A stretch of 64,000 nt of DNA from Chromobacterium amazonense. Its GTDB lineage: Bacteria; Pseudomonadota; Gammaproteobacteria; Burkholderiales; Chromobacteriaceae. Position 1 is the stretch's first letter; each line of letters opens with the position of its first letter. Below the pieces are notes generated by a model. The model was not told the DNA's origin. It worked only from the letters and a program-made list of their open reading frames with translations, and did no database searches. Shown one piece after another: positions 38,854-47,139 of this stretch. Position numbers and translations under genes: made by a program. The stretch spans positions 1 through 64,000 of the forward strand of contig NZ_MKCR01000010.1 of assembly GCF_001855565.1 (NCBI RefSeq), given 5' to 3'.

Positions 38854-39486
38854 TTACTGCGCGCCGGCCGTTCCCATGTGGCGGAACATCTCGGCCAGGC
38901 GGCGGCACTGCACTTCGCTGCGCAGGCGGCGGGCGCGGACGATGCTGATCAGGTCCAGCCGCGCGCGCTCGAAGTCGTCGTTGACCACGATGTAGTCGTA
39001 TTCGGCGATCTTGTCGATCTCGGCGCGGGCCGATGCCAGACGTCGCAGGATGACTTCCTCGGTATCGGTATCGCGGCCGCGCAGGCGGCGCTCCAGCTCC
39101 TCGATGGACGGCGGGGCGATGAAGATGCCGATCGCGCCGGGAAACACTTTGCGCACCTGCTCGGCGCCCTGCCAGTCGATTTCCAGCAGGATGTCCTGGC
39201 CCACTTCCAGGCGGCTACGGATCCACGGGGCGCTGGTGCCGTAGTAGTTGCCGTAAACCTCGGCGTATTCGAGGAAGTCGCCGCAATCGATCATGGCATC
39301 GAAGGTGGCCTTGTCGACGAAGTGGTAGTGCTTGCCATCGATTTCGCCCTTGCGCGCCGGACGGGTGCTGTAGGAAATCGACAGTTCGACGCTGGGCTCG
39401 GCCTGCAGCAAGGCGGTCACCAGCGAGGTTTTGCCGGCGCCGGACGGCGCCACCACGATGTAGATGTTACCGATGGGCTGGTCCAT
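38854..39486 (-). CDS. gmk: Guanylate kinase
   Basis: A 210-aa kinase phosphorylating GMP to GDP. The P-loop is VAPSGAGKTSLV (about residues 11-22). The GMP-binding SYSTRPARKGEIDGKHYHFV is near residue 40, then EYAEVYGNYYGT and ILLEIDWQGAEQVR. It is 81 bases upstream of rpoZ on the same strand, forming gmk-rpoZ-spoT, which joins GTP supply and (p)ppGpp metabolism. Confidence 0.96.
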   Translation of the reverse strand: MDQPIGNIYIVVAPSGAGKTSLVTALLQAEPSVELSISYSTRPARKGEIDGKHYHFVDKATFDAMIDCGDFLEYAEVYGNYYGTSAPWIRSRLEVGQDILLEIDWQGAEQVRKVFPGAIGIFIAPPSIEELERRLRGRDTDTEEVILRRLASARAEIDKIAEYDYIVVNDDFERARLDLISIVRARRLRSEVQCRRLAEMFRHMGTAGAQ

Positions 39487-39654
39487 GAGAATTCAGTACA
39501 ACTTTGCCAAAGAGTAATTTTTCAGGATAGCACAGCAGGCCGTGGATTGTTAATAGAAGACATATTTTCACGTCAAGATTTAGGTGTTTGAGCCCCCTCG
39601 GCCCGATAATGCGCCGTTTTCGTTTTGACGCAACACACCTTGGAGTCGCCCCGA

Positions 39655-40953
39655 ATGCAACTGCTGGAGAGCTTGTTCAAGCTGAAAGAACACGGCACCA
39701 CGGTCCGGACCGAAGTCATCGCCGGCTTCACCACCTTCCTGACCATGGCTTATATCGTGCTGGTCAACCCGCTGATCCTGTCAAGCACCGGCATGGATCT
39801 GAACGCGGTGTTCGTGGCCACCTGCCTGGCCGCAGCCCTCGGCACCGCCATCATGGGCCTGGTGGCCAACTACCCGATCGCCCTGGCCCCGGGCATGGGC
39901 CTGAACGCCTATTTCACTTTCAGCGTGGTCAAGGGCATGGGCCTGTCGTGGGAAACCGCCCTCGGCGCGGTATTCATCTCCGGCATCGTATTCTTGGCGG
40001 TCAGCCTGTTCAAGGTGCGGGAAGCCATCGTCAACGCCATTCCGCAGTCACTGAAATTCGCCATCTCGGCCGGCGTCGGCATGTTCCTGGCCATCATCGC
40101 GCTGAAGAACGCCGGCGTGATCGCGCCGCACCCGGAAACCTATCTGACGCTGGGCGACATCCATAAGCCGACCACGCTGTTGGCCATCGTCGGCTTCTTC
40201 CTGATCGTGGCGCTGGAATACCGCAAGGTGCCGGGCTCCATCATCATCGGCATCCTGACTGTGACCGCGCTGTCGATCGCCTTCGGCCTATCGCCGTTCA
40301 AGGGCATCGTCGCCCCGGTGCCGAGCATGGAACCGACTTTCATGAAGATGGACATCGCCGGCGCGCTGCAAGCCGGCTTGATCGGCGTCATCTTCGTGTT
40401 CTTCTTCGTCGACCTGTTCGACACCACCGGCACCCTGGTGGGCGTGTCGCACCGCGCCGGCCTGCTGGACAAGGACGGCAAGCTGCCGCGGCTGAAGCGC
40501 GCGCTGATGGCGGACTCCATCGCCATCACCGCCGGCGCCGTGATGGGCACCTCGTCCACCACCGCCTATGTCGAATCGGCCGCCGGCACCGCCGTGGGCG
40601 GCCGCACCGGCCTGACCGCCGTGGTGGTGGCGCTGCTGTTCCTGGCCGCGCTGTGGCTGTCGCCGCTGGCCGCCACCGTGCCGGCCTACGCCACCGCGCC
40701 GGCGCTGTGCTATGTAGCCGTGCTGATGGCGCGCGGCCTCGCCGAGATCGAATGGAACGACCTTACCGAATCCGCTCCGGCGGTGATGACCGCGCTGGCG
40801 ATGCCCTTCACCTTCTCCATCGCCGACGGCATCGCCTTCGGTTTCATCAGCTACGCCGTGATCAAGATCCTGGCCGGCCGCTTCGCCGATCTGAAACCGG
40901 CAGTGGTTGTGATCGCCGCCTTGTGGGTGTTCAAGCTGGCGTTCTTCCACTAA
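39655..40953 (+). CDS. NCS2/AzgA-type purine permease
   Basis: A 432-aa inner-membrane transporter with 12-14 segments. The opening TEVIAGFTTFLTMAYIVLVNP, NYPIALAPGMGLNAYF and the FFFVDLFDTTGTLVG motif place it in the guanine/hypoxanthine (AzgA, GhxP/PurP) branch. Proton-coupled purine uptake fits with the next gene, apt. ATG 39655 has GGAG about 10 bases before it; the TTG at 39625 is the other option. Confidence 0.9.
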   Translation: MQLLESLFKLKEHGTTVRTEVIAGFTTFLTMAYIVLVNPLILSSTGMDLNAVFVATCLAAALGTAIMGLVANYPIALAPGMGLNAYFTFSVVKGMGLSWETALGAVFISGIVFLAVSLFKVREAIVNAIPQSLKFAISAGVGMFLAIIALKNAGVIAPHPETYLTLGDIHKPTTLLAIVGFFLIVALEYRKVPGSIIIGILTVTALSIAFGLSPFKGIVAPVPSMEPTFMKMDIAGALQAGLIGVIFVFFFVDLFDTTGTLVGVSHRAGLLDKDGKLPRLKRALMADSIAITAGAVMGTSSTTAYVESAAGTAVGGRTGLTAVVVALLFLAALWLSPLAATVPAYATAPALCYVAVLMARGLAEIEWNDLTESAPAVMTALAMPFTFSIADGIAFGFISYAVIKILAGRFADLKPAVVVIAALWVFKLAFFH

Positions 40954-40976
40954 AACCGGAATAATCGTTTCGCCTC

Positions 40977-41005
40977 AAGGCTCGCCGCTATTCGCGGCGA
41001 GCCTT
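40977..41005 (+). terminator. Hairpin after the purine permease gene
   Basis: A perfect 12-bp stem AAGGCTCGCCGC/GCGGCGAGCCTT with loop TATTC is followed by ATTTG. A moderate T-tract suggests termination before apt. Confidence 0.75.
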
Positions 41006-41067
41006 ATTTGCTGCCGGGTGAAGCGCTTCAGTCGCGCAGTCTCTTGATTTCGAAGTACAATACAGCC

Positions 41068-41625
41068 ATGGAAAACCTCAGCAATCTCGACTACTCCAGC
41101 TACCTGAAAGGCTGGATCCGCACCGTGCCGAACTGGCCGAACCAGGGCGTGATGTTCCGCGATATCACCCCGCTGCTGCAAAACCCGAAAACCTTCCGCA
41201 TGCTGATCGACATCTATGTCCATCGCTACATGACCGAGAAGGTGGATCTGGTGGCCGGCCTGGACGCGCGCGGCTTCATCATCGGCTCGGTGCTGGCCTA
41301 TGAGCTGAATGTCGGCTTCGTGCCCATCCGCAAGAAAGGCAAACTGCCCTTCACCACGGTGGAAGAGGAATACGAACTGGAATACGGCAACGCGACGGTG
41401 GAAATGCATACCGACGCCTGCAAGCCGGGCGACCGCGTCATCCTGATCGACGACCTCGTCGCCACCGGCGGCACCATGATGGCCGGCTACAAGTTGCTGA
41501 AGCGCATGGGAGCCGACGTGCTGGAAGCCGCCGCCATCATCGAACTGCCGGAACTGGGCGGCGGACAGCTGGTGCGCGACGGCGGCCTGGACCTGTTCAC
41601 CGTCTGCAGCTACAAGGGGCACTGA
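41068..41625 (+). CDS. apt: Adenine phosphoribosyltransferase
   Basis: A 185-aa salvage enzyme making AMP from adenine and PRPP. The N-terminal part has [14 protein letters not shown] and [11 protein letters not shown]. The PRPP loop [17 protein letters not shown] (about residues 125-142) is the type I phosphoribosyltransferase signature. ATG 41068 is used. A TACAAT hexamer lies only about 6-11 bases upstream, so the transcript may have almost no leader if that is the -10. Terminators bracket the gene. Confidence 0.95.
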   Translation: MENLSNLDYSSYLKGWIRTVPNWPNQGVMFRDITPLLQNPKTFRMLIDIYVHRYMTEKVDLVAGLDARGFIIGSVLAYELNVGFVPIRKKGKLPFTTVEEEYELEYGNATVEMHTDACKPGDRVILIDDLVATGGTMMAGYKLLKRMGADVLEAAAIIELPELGGGQLVRDGGLDLFTVCSYKGH

Positions 41626-41652
41626 TTCCCAAGCGCCGCTTCAACCATCGCC

Positions 41653-41680
41653 AACGGAACCGTTCACGGTTCCGTTTTTT
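41653..41680 (+). terminator. apt terminator
   Basis: A perfect 10-bp stem AACGGAACCG/CGGTTCCGTT with loop TTCA is followed by TTTT. Confidence 0.9.
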
Positions 41681-41697
41681 ATTGCCCGCCGCCAAGC

Positions 41698-41722
41698 AAA
41701 AAAGCCCGGCGCAAGGCCGGGC
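41698..41722 (-). terminator. Terminator of the PadR operon
   Basis: On the minus strand GCCCGGC-CTTGC-GCCGGGC is followed by TTTTTT (A-run at 41698-41703). Confidence 0.9.
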
Positions 41723-41747
41723 AAGGGACACGGAGTCATACCACTAC

Positions 41748-42506
41748 TCAATCTTTCTCCAGGGACACCTGAACGGCCTGTCCGCTGACCCGCAGTTTCA
41801 GCGGCGCGCCCGGCGTATTGGCCCATTCCCCGTTCACGGTCATGGCCTGGCCATTGACCTGATGATCCAACTTGGCCTTGCGGTTGGCGCTGAACGCCAG
41901 CTTCACCATCTGGCCATGGACCTGAACATCGGCCGCCGGCTGCGCGCCGTGCAGCTCGACATCCGCTTTGACGGCCTGACCGTCGAGCGACAAGGTCCGG
42001 CCCTCGCCCTTGAAGTCCAGCGTCAAGGCGTCGCCCTTGGCGTTCAGCTCGCCGACCTTGCCTTCGACATCGCCCTTGATCGCGCGGCCATTGAGCTTGA
42101 CCAGGCGGTAAGCGCCCTTCAGATCGACATCAATCGCGTGCCCATGCACCTGCACGGCATCAAACGTGCCGTTCAGGTCGCCATCGAAAGCCTTCAAGTC
42201 GACATCGATCTGCTTGCCCGGCTTGACGTTGCCCTTGATCACCAGGCCGCAGCGGTCTGCCGCCACGGCGCCCAGATCGATCTGAAACGTCAGCTCTCCG
42301 CCCTGGCGCGTGGCGTTGACTTTGCAACGCGTGTCGGACCAGTTGCGCTTCTCCAGATTCAACTTGTACGGCTTGCCGGCGTCGGCGCTGAGCTCCAGCT
42401 TCACGGCATCGCCGCGGAAATTCAGCTTGTCGATATTGCCGGTCTCTTCCGCCTGGGCGGCGCCTGCCGCCAGCATCAGGCAGCAGGCAATTCTAACGGG
42501 GTGCAT
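41748..42506 (-). CDS. Exported repetitive beta-rich protein of the PadR operon
   Basis: A 252-aa protein with a clean signal peptide (MHPVRIACCLMLAAGAAQA/EE). The mature part is built of alternating hydrophobic/polar short strands with recurring units of about 20-25 residues, such as VHGHAIDVDLKGAYRLVKLN, GRAIKGDVEGKVGEL and GQAVKADVELHGAQ. The pattern recalls DUF4097/beta-solenoid (putative adhesin) segments, but no family could be named. Two Cys (TRCKV, DRCGL) could form a disulfide. ATG 42506 follows GAGGAGGATGG. It is 23 bases downstream of the small membrane gene and is the last gene of the operon. Likely periplasmic or surface. Confidence 0.75.
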   Translation of the reverse strand: MHPVRIACCLMLAAGAAQAEETGNIDKLNFRGDAVKLELSADAGKPYKLNLEKRNWSDTRCKVNATRQGGELTFQIDLGAVAADRCGLVIKGNVKPGKQIDVDLKAFDGDLNGTFDAVQVHGHAIDVDLKGAYRLVKLNGRAIKGDVEGKVGELNAKGDALTLDFKGEGRTLSLDGQAVKADVELHGAQPAADVQVHGQMVKLAFSANRKAKLDHQVNGQAMTVNGEWANTPGAPLKLRVSGQAVQVSLEKD

Positions 42507-42529
42507 CAATCCATCCTCCTCACAGAACT

Positions 42530-42823
42530 TCAATTCAAAAACAGCCAGTACAGCGCGGCGCAAGCCGTCAACGCCGCGGCGGCGCCGGCCAGGCGGACCG
42601 CCAGTTGCTGGCGGCCATGGCGCAGAATGCGGCGGCGGGCGAAGACGGCGGACGCCATTTGCCGGGTCTCGGCCAGGATGGCCAGCAATTGGCCTTCGCT
42701 GCCGCGGTCGCTCGCCGCCTCGCGAATATAAGCGCGATAGTCGTTGAGAATCTTGCGCAATTCGGCTTCCGGCAGCTGTACCAAAGTCAGTTGCAACTGT
42801 TGCAGGCAGGCATCGTTCTTCAT
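42530..42823 (-). CDS. Small HAAS-like membrane protein
   Basis: A 97-aa protein. The N-terminal helices LQQLQLTLVQLPEAELRKIL and NDYRAYIREAASDRGSEGQL match the HAAS (DUF1700-like) pattern of a repeated 'LxxLPxxxxxxIlxDYxxyi' helix pair. A basic stretch (RRRILRHGRQQ) and one C-terminal membrane helix follow (about residues 75-95). It looks like a shortened relative of the upstream HAAS/DUF4097-like protein. ATG 42823 is supported by GGGAG; ATG 42838 is the other option. Confidence 0.75.
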   Translation of the reverse strand: MKNDACLQQLQLTLVQLPEAELRKILNDYRAYIREAASDRGSEGQLLAILAETRQMASAVFARRRILRHGRQQLAVRLAGAAAALTACAALYWLFLN

Positions 42824-42857
42824 GATCGTCACTCCCATTTCATTGCAAGTTTAGGGT

Positions 42858-43964
42858 TCAGGCCGCGGCGTTTTCGCGGTCTTTGCCGGATACCAGTTCA
42901 ATCTGATACTTCACGTAAGCCACCAGCGCGCGCCAGGTCAGCCGCGTCAGCCAGACGCAGAACAGCAGCCCCAAGGCGCCAGCCGCCAGCAAGCCCAAGC
43001 CCACCACCAGCGCGCTCATCCCCACCGACAGGCCTGGCAAGGCATCGATCTGGATGTGGTCGGTGCCGTCTTTGAGCGCGATCCTGCTTTCTGAAATTTC
43101 CAGCGCGCTATCGCCATCCTTCAGCGAGATGCTGCCCTTCGCGCCGCTGGCCTCGAACTTCAGCGCGGCGCCGCCTGCCGAGGCATCCAACTTCACCAAG
43201 CGGCTGTTGTCGTCGACGCGGGCGGTGAACACATCCCCGCTGTCTTCGCGCAGGGTCAATTCGCGGACTTCGCGGCCGTCGACGCTGACCTCGTGCTCAT
43301 CGATCCGGGCCAACTTGCGCACGGCCGGCTGGCTGGCATCCACCTGCAATTTGCCCTGCTGTTTGAACACCAGCAGCGCGTCGCCCTGCCGGGTCTTGAG
43401 CTCGAAACGGTCGCCATCGTCCGGATTCAACATCAGGCGCCCTTTATCTATCCAGACCTGCTCGGCGTGATCGTCCTTATCGCTGCGCCAGGCCATTTCC
43501 GCGCCATGGTCGCCGTGGCGGCCGATATACCAGCCGGAACCGTCGCTGGTGAATTGCGGCCAGCCGAACAAGCCATGGCTGCCCCAGGCCACCACCACCA
43601 CCAGGCCGCCCAGCAGCAAGCTGACCGACACGATATAGCCGACAGTGAGGAAGAGCAGATAGATCATGAAAGGCAAGGCCAGCACGAAATTCAGCACGCC
43701 CAAGCCTGCGATCGAGACCACCACCCGCGACAGATTGGTGAAGGAGCGATGCTCCTGCCATTGCCGATAGTGGGTTTGCGCCTTCAATTCGCGCGCCAGC
43801 TTGTGCGGGCTGCCCAGCGCCGCCACCACCTCGGCCTCATCGCGGCCATCGGCCAGCGCGTCGTTGAAATACTCCTCATAGTCGGCGAGGATTTCCTTCA
43901 CCGTTTCCGGCCTCAGGCCGGACAGCCCCAGCTCAAGCTGACGCAAAAATTCTTTCCGTGTCAT
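42858..43964 (-). CDS. HAAS (DUF1700) and DUF4097-like membrane protein
   Basis: A 368-aa protein. The HAAS domain (about residues 1-60: MTRKEFLRQLELGLSGLRPE, then ILADYEEYFNDALADG) is followed by three to four membrane helices (about 78-145), a long extracytoplasmic beta-rich DUF4097-like part (about 150-305) and a last membrane helix (about 315-345). Proteins with this layout are regularly encoded after padR genes and are thought to shape the envelope response; no mechanism is proven. ATG 43964 overlaps the padR stop and follows AGGAGG. Confidence 0.85.
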   Translation of the reverse strand: MTRKEFLRQLELGLSGLRPETVKEILADYEEYFNDALADGRDEAEVVAALGSPHKLARELKAQTHYRQWQEHRSFTNLSRVVVSIAGLGVLNFVLALPFMIYLLFLTVGYIVSVSLLLGGLVVVVAWGSHGLFGWPQFTSDGSGWYIGRHGDHGAEMAWRSDKDDHAEQVWIDKGRLMLNPDDGDRFELKTRQGDALLVFKQQGKLQVDASQPAVRKLARIDEHEVSVDGREVRELTLREDSGDVFTARVDDNSRLVKLDASAGGAALKFEASGAKGSISLKDGDSALEISESRIALKDGTDHIQIDALPGLSVGMSALVVGLGLLAAGALGLLFCVWLTRLTWRALVAYVKYQIELVSGKDRENAAA

Positions 43965-44302
43965 TGCGGTGCCTCCTCTGTCATTGCCGCCGGGCCGCCC
44001 CGCAGCACGTTTTCCACTTCCGCCACAAATTCCTGCCACTCCCGCCGCATCGACTCCAGCTCGCGCCGGCCGTTATCGGTCAGCTTGTAATATTTGCGCG
44101 AGGGTCCGGACGACGATTCGACCAGATAGGTGCTGACCCATAACTCATTCTGCAGCCGGCGCATCAGCGGGTAGATGGTGCCTTCGCTGATGTCCATCCC
44201 CTGCGACAGCTTGCTGACCAGTTCGTAGGCGTAGCTGTCGGCCTGCGCCAGCACCGCCAATACGCACATGTCCAGCGTGCCCTTTTTCAATTGTGTCTTC
44301 AT
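43961..44302 (-). CDS. PadR-family transcriptional repressor
   Basis: A 113-aa regulator. Its winged helix (MKTQLKKGTLDMCVLAVLAQ ... YAYELVSKLS ... EGTIYPLMRRLQNE ... RKYYKLTDNGRREL) is typical PadR, with a short C-terminal dimerisation helix (subfamily 2). GAGGAAG precedes ATG 44302. Two palindromes of the same sequence lie upstream, the nearer 32 bases from the ATG. It heads the four-gene operon down to 41748 and probably represses it and possibly the divergent patatin-like gene. Confidence 0.92.
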   Translation of the reverse strand: MKTQLKKGTLDMCVLAVLAQADSYAYELVSKLSQGMDISEGTIYPLMRRLQNELWVSTYLVESSSGPSRKYYKLTDNGRRELESMRREWQEFVAEVENVLRGGPAAMTEEAPQ

Positions 44303-44333
44303 GTTCGATCTTCCTCGTCGACTGGCAATGCAC

Positions 44334-44355
44334 GATACCTTGCATTACAAGGATC
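44334..44355. promoter_or_regulatory. PadR operator, site 1
   Basis: GATACCTTG-CATTA-CAAGGATC is an imperfect copy of the site 2 palindrome, lying 32-53 bases upstream of the padR ATG. PadR regulators bind dyads of this size and composition. Confidence 0.65.
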
Positions 44356-44400
44356 ATCGTTGGACTGCTGCATGCGGATGTCTGACTGAACTGTATGACA

Positions 44401-44425
44401 AGATACCTTGTATTGCAAGGTATCT
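44401..44425. promoter_or_regulatory. PadR operator, site 2 (perfect palindrome)
   Basis: AGATACCTTG-TATTG-CAAGGTATCT has perfect 10-bp arms. Centre-to-centre distance to site 1 is about 68 bases. It lies between padR and the divergent patatin-like gene, so either or both could be regulated. Confidence 0.7.
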
Positions 44426-44573
44426 TTCATTACCCTGCGCAACGAAAATGAAACTGCTGCTTTTTCACCACAGCGCCGCGTTTCACGCTGCATTGCAAAA
44501 AAAGGATTTGCGACCATACTTTAGCCATGCCCATGCGCTACCGATTGACATCAATCTTCCGGAGAAACTGACG

Positions 44574-45611
44574 ATGGCACAGGCTTCCAAACCTTCTATC
44601 GCCTTGGTGCTGGGCGGCGGCGCCCCCAATGCCACCCTGATGGCCGGCGCGCTGGTGGCGCTGGCTGAAGCCGGAGTGGAATTCGATATCGTCTCCGCGT
44701 CCGGCGCCGGCGCCATCGTCGGTCTGCTGTACGCCGCGCCCAGACAGGGCGACGCCATCGCGGCGCTGAGCAAGCTGGCCGACATGGGCGTATCCGACCC
44801 GCTCTACAAGCTCTTCCCGATCAATTACAAGGTGTTCAACAAGCCCGGCCAGCTGGCGGATGCCTGGCGCGCCCTGCAGGGGCGCAATCCGCTGCTGCAG
44901 GCCATCCAGCAGCAGGCGGACGATGGGCCGGCGCAGCGGCTGCTGGCGGACTGGACCGGGCTGCTGCTGGCCACGCTATGCCCAAGCGACCTGAACACAG
45001 ACAGCCAAGGCTTGTGCGCCCATGTGCCATTCATCGAACAGGTTGTCGATTTCGCCAAGCTGAAGGATTTTAAGCCGGCCTTCTACCTCAACGCCTATAA
45101 CATCAGCCATGGCTACATGCGTTGCTGGGAAAAGCGCGAAATCACCCATGACCACTTCCTGGCGGCGTTGTCCTTCCCGTTCATCTATCCGCCGTACAAG
45201 CTGGACGACGGCGACTATATCGAAGGCGCGGCCATCGACACGCTGAACTTCAAGCGGCTGTTCGAGCTACATCCGCACATCGACTACACCATCGTGTTCG
45301 ACGTGCTCGGCAGCAGCCGGCTGCTGCACCCGCCGCGCGACCTGTACGATGCCTGGGTGCAGTCCATCATCGCGCCGCTGACCGCCATCGCCCGCGACGA
45401 CCTGCGGCTGTTCGAAGCGCTGCACAACCGCGACGAGCGCGGCCAGCCGCGCACCGAGGTGCTGAAGATCAATTTCGACGCCCACATCGGGAAGGAAAGC
45501 GCGCGCGAGGAGCTGGACTGGTCGTACTCAAACCTGGCCAGGCTGTACCAGGCCGGCTACCAGGCAGGCAAAGACGCCTGCCGGCAGTATGGACGGCAGT
45601 TGGGCCTGTAA
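44574..45611 (+). CDS. Patatin-like protein with an unusual catalytic motif
   Basis: A 345-aa soluble protein. The oxyanion loop is VLGGGAPN (about residues 12-19) and the nucleophile elbow region is VSASGAGAIVGLLYA (about 40-54). The canonical GxSxG is replaced by SASGA with Ser43, and the usual DG[GA] acid motif appears as YIEGAAID near residue 216, with Glu in place of Asp. The fold is therefore patatin-like (phospholipase A2/acyl hydrolase), but activity is uncertain; I recall a subfamily with this altered motif. ATG 44574 has GGAGAAA upstream; the 270-base gap to padR holds the palindromic sites. Confidence 0.8.
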   Translation: MAQASKPSIALVLGGGAPNATLMAGALVALAEAGVEFDIVSASGAGAIVGLLYAAPRQGDAIAALSKLADMGVSDPLYKLFPINYKVFNKPGQLADAWRALQGRNPLLQAIQQQADDGPAQRLLADWTGLLLATLCPSDLNTDSQGLCAHVPFIEQVVDFAKLKDFKPAFYLNAYNISHGYMRCWEKREITHDHFLAALSFPFIYPPYKLDDGDYIEGAAIDTLNFKRLFELHPHIDYTIVFDVLGSSRLLHPPRDLYDAWVQSIIAPLTAIARDDLRLFEALHNRDERGQPRTEVLKINFDAHIGKESAREELDWSYSNLARLYQAGYQAGKDACRQYGRQLGL

Positions 45612-45713
45612 AATCGGCCAGCGGTAGCCTGCATCCGTCCCGGCCATACTGAAGCTTCGCCGCGGCCCACGCGCCTGGCGGACCCCATCGAATCATCCTG
45701 CCAGGAGACCGCC

Positions 45714-46013
45714 ATGGCCTTCCCCACCGCAGTCAACGATCAAATCACCGATGCCGTCACCCAGGCCAATGTCAAAGTGGTGGGCGACGCCCCGGCCACG
45801 GCGATTGGAAACCTCTACCAGTTCCTCGCCCACTCCGCAGGCATTCTGTACGAAAACGCCGTCTCGTCGCAGCAGCAGCTTGCCATCGCGGACCAGGCCG
45901 CCACCAACCAAGGCGTGATCCAGATCTACAGCGTGGACATAGGCGGCCAAGCGCTCGGCCCGATGGATGCGGCCGAAATAGAAGCGCTGATCCAGCAGCT
46001 CAAATCCGAATAA
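45714..46013 (+). CDS. rebB: RebB-family R-body protein (orphan)
   Basis: A 99-aa protein starting MAFPTAVNDQITDAVTQANV, the recognisable opening of RebB/killing-trait proteins, followed by a GDAPATAIGNLYQFLAHS helix and an Ala/Gln-rich middle (AVSSQQQLAIADQAATNQGV). R-bodies are coiled protein ribbons, known from Caedibacter, that unroll on pH change; they normally need several reb genes. Only one is present here, with no rebA, rebC or rebD next to it. AGGAGACC supports ATG 45714. A shared terminator with arcC follows. Confidence 0.88.
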   Translation: MAFPTAVNDQITDAVTQANVKVVGDAPATAIGNLYQFLAHSAGILYENAVSSQQQLAIADQAATNQGVIQIYSVDIGGQALGPMDAAEIEALIQQLKSE

Positions 46014-46032
46014 GCGCGCGCCAAATGTGAAA

Positions 46033-46060
46033 AAAGGGCTGCCATGTCTGGCAGCCCTTT
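46033..46060. terminator. Bidirectional terminator between rebB and arcC
   Basis: A perfect 12-bp stem AAAGGGCTGCCA/TGGCAGCCCTTT with loop TGTC. Confidence 0.9.
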
Positions 46061-46086
46061 CGTTTCGATCCAGCGCGCCGGCCCGA

Positions 46087-47031
46087 TCAATACCAGTCTA
46101 TACCCGGCTTCTCGGTGCTGATGATGGTGCCGGCCTCGCCCTTGACGATCCTCTCGATGTCTTCCAGCGCGCCTATCACCGCCTTCTTGCCGGTGAGACG
46201 CGCAAACTCGCAGGCAGCTTCCACTTTCGGCCCCATGGAGCCGGCGGCAAAGCCGAGCTTGTCCATCTCGTCCGGGTGCGCCTGGCGGATGGCCTTGGCC
46301 TCCGGCGTGCCCCAGCCGACGAACACGCTCTTCACGTCGGTGGCGATCACGAAGTAATCCGCGTCGATCTCCCGCGCCAGCAGCGCCGAAGCCAGGTCTT
46401 TGTCGATCACCGCCTCCACGCCGACCAGCTTGTCGCCCTCGTACATGGTGGGGATGCCGCCGCCGCCGGCCGCGATCACCACCACGCCCTTTTCGATCAG
46501 CCACTTGATCGGACGCATTTCGAAAATGCGCTTCGGTTTCGGGCTCGGCACCACGCGGCGGTAGTACTGGCCATCCGCCTTGACGCTCCAGCCCTTCTCC
46601 GCGGCCAGCTTATCCGCCTCTTCCTTGGAGTAGACCGGGCCGACGAACTTGGTCGGATTCTTGAACGCCGGATCATTGGCGTCCACTTCGGTCTGGGTCA
46701 AGATGGTGGCGATGGGCACTTCGAAGGGCAGCACATTGCCCAGCTCCTGCTCCACCATATAGCCGATCATGCCCTCGGTCTGCGCGCCCAGCACATCGAG
46801 CGGATACGGGGTCACCGTGCCATCCACGTGACGAGCGTAGGCATCGTTCTGCAGGCCCAAGAGGCCCACTTGCGGCCCGTTGCCGTGGCACATCACCAGG
46901 TTATGTCCCAGCCGGGTGACGGCGGCCAGTTGCTCGGCGGCCACTTTGACGTTGGCGCGCTGGTTATCCGCGGTCATGGCCTCGCCACGACGTTGCAGGG
47001 CATTGCCGCCCAAAGCTACGACGACTCGCAT
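46087..47031 (-). CDS. arcC: Carbamate kinase
   Basis: A 314-aa cytosolic enzyme, the last of the arginine deiminase pathway: carbamoyl phosphate plus ADP gives ATP, CO2 and ammonia. The N-terminal [14 protein letters not shown], then [12 protein letters not shown] (about residue 47), AAGGGGIPT near 215 and [11 protein letters not shown]-like [14 protein letters not shown] near 230 are the family motifs. Last gene of arcDABC. Confidence 0.97.
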   Translation of the reverse strand: MRVVVALGGNALQRRGEAMTADNQRANVKVAAEQLAAVTRLGHNLVMCHGNGPQVGLLGLQNDAYARHVDGTVTPYPLDVLGAQTEGMIGYMVEQELGNVLPFEVPIATILTQTEVDANDPAFKNPTKFVGPVYSKEEADKLAAEKGWSVKADGQYYRRVVPSPKPKRIFEMRPIKWLIEKGVVVIAAGGGGIPTMYEGDKLVGVEAVIDKDLASALLAREIDADYFVIATDVKSVFVGWGTPEAKAIRQAHPDEMDKLGFAAGSMGPKVEAACEFARLTGKKAVIGALEDIERIVKGEAGTIISTEKPGIDWY

Positions 47032-47059
47032 AAATCTTCCTTCCGAATACTGTCAACGA

Positions 47060-47098
47060 AACCGGCCAAGGACTCCGGTCAGGAGGCCTTGGCCGGTT
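47060..47098. other. arcB-arcC intercistronic stem-loop 1
   Basis: AACCGGCCAAGG pairs perfectly with CCTTGGCCGGTT, with an inner CTCC/GGAG helix. No T-tract follows on the minus strand. Confidence 0.7.
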
Positions 47099-47109
47099 GA
47101 GGTGTGATC

Positions 47110-47129
47110 GGGCCGGACTTCGCCGGCCC
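47110..47129. other. arcB-arcC intercistronic stem-loop 2
   Basis: GGGCCGG-ACTTCG-CCGGCCC, 10 bases past the arcB stop, without a T-tract. Confidence 0.6.
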
Positions 47130-47139
47130 AAGCCCAGGC

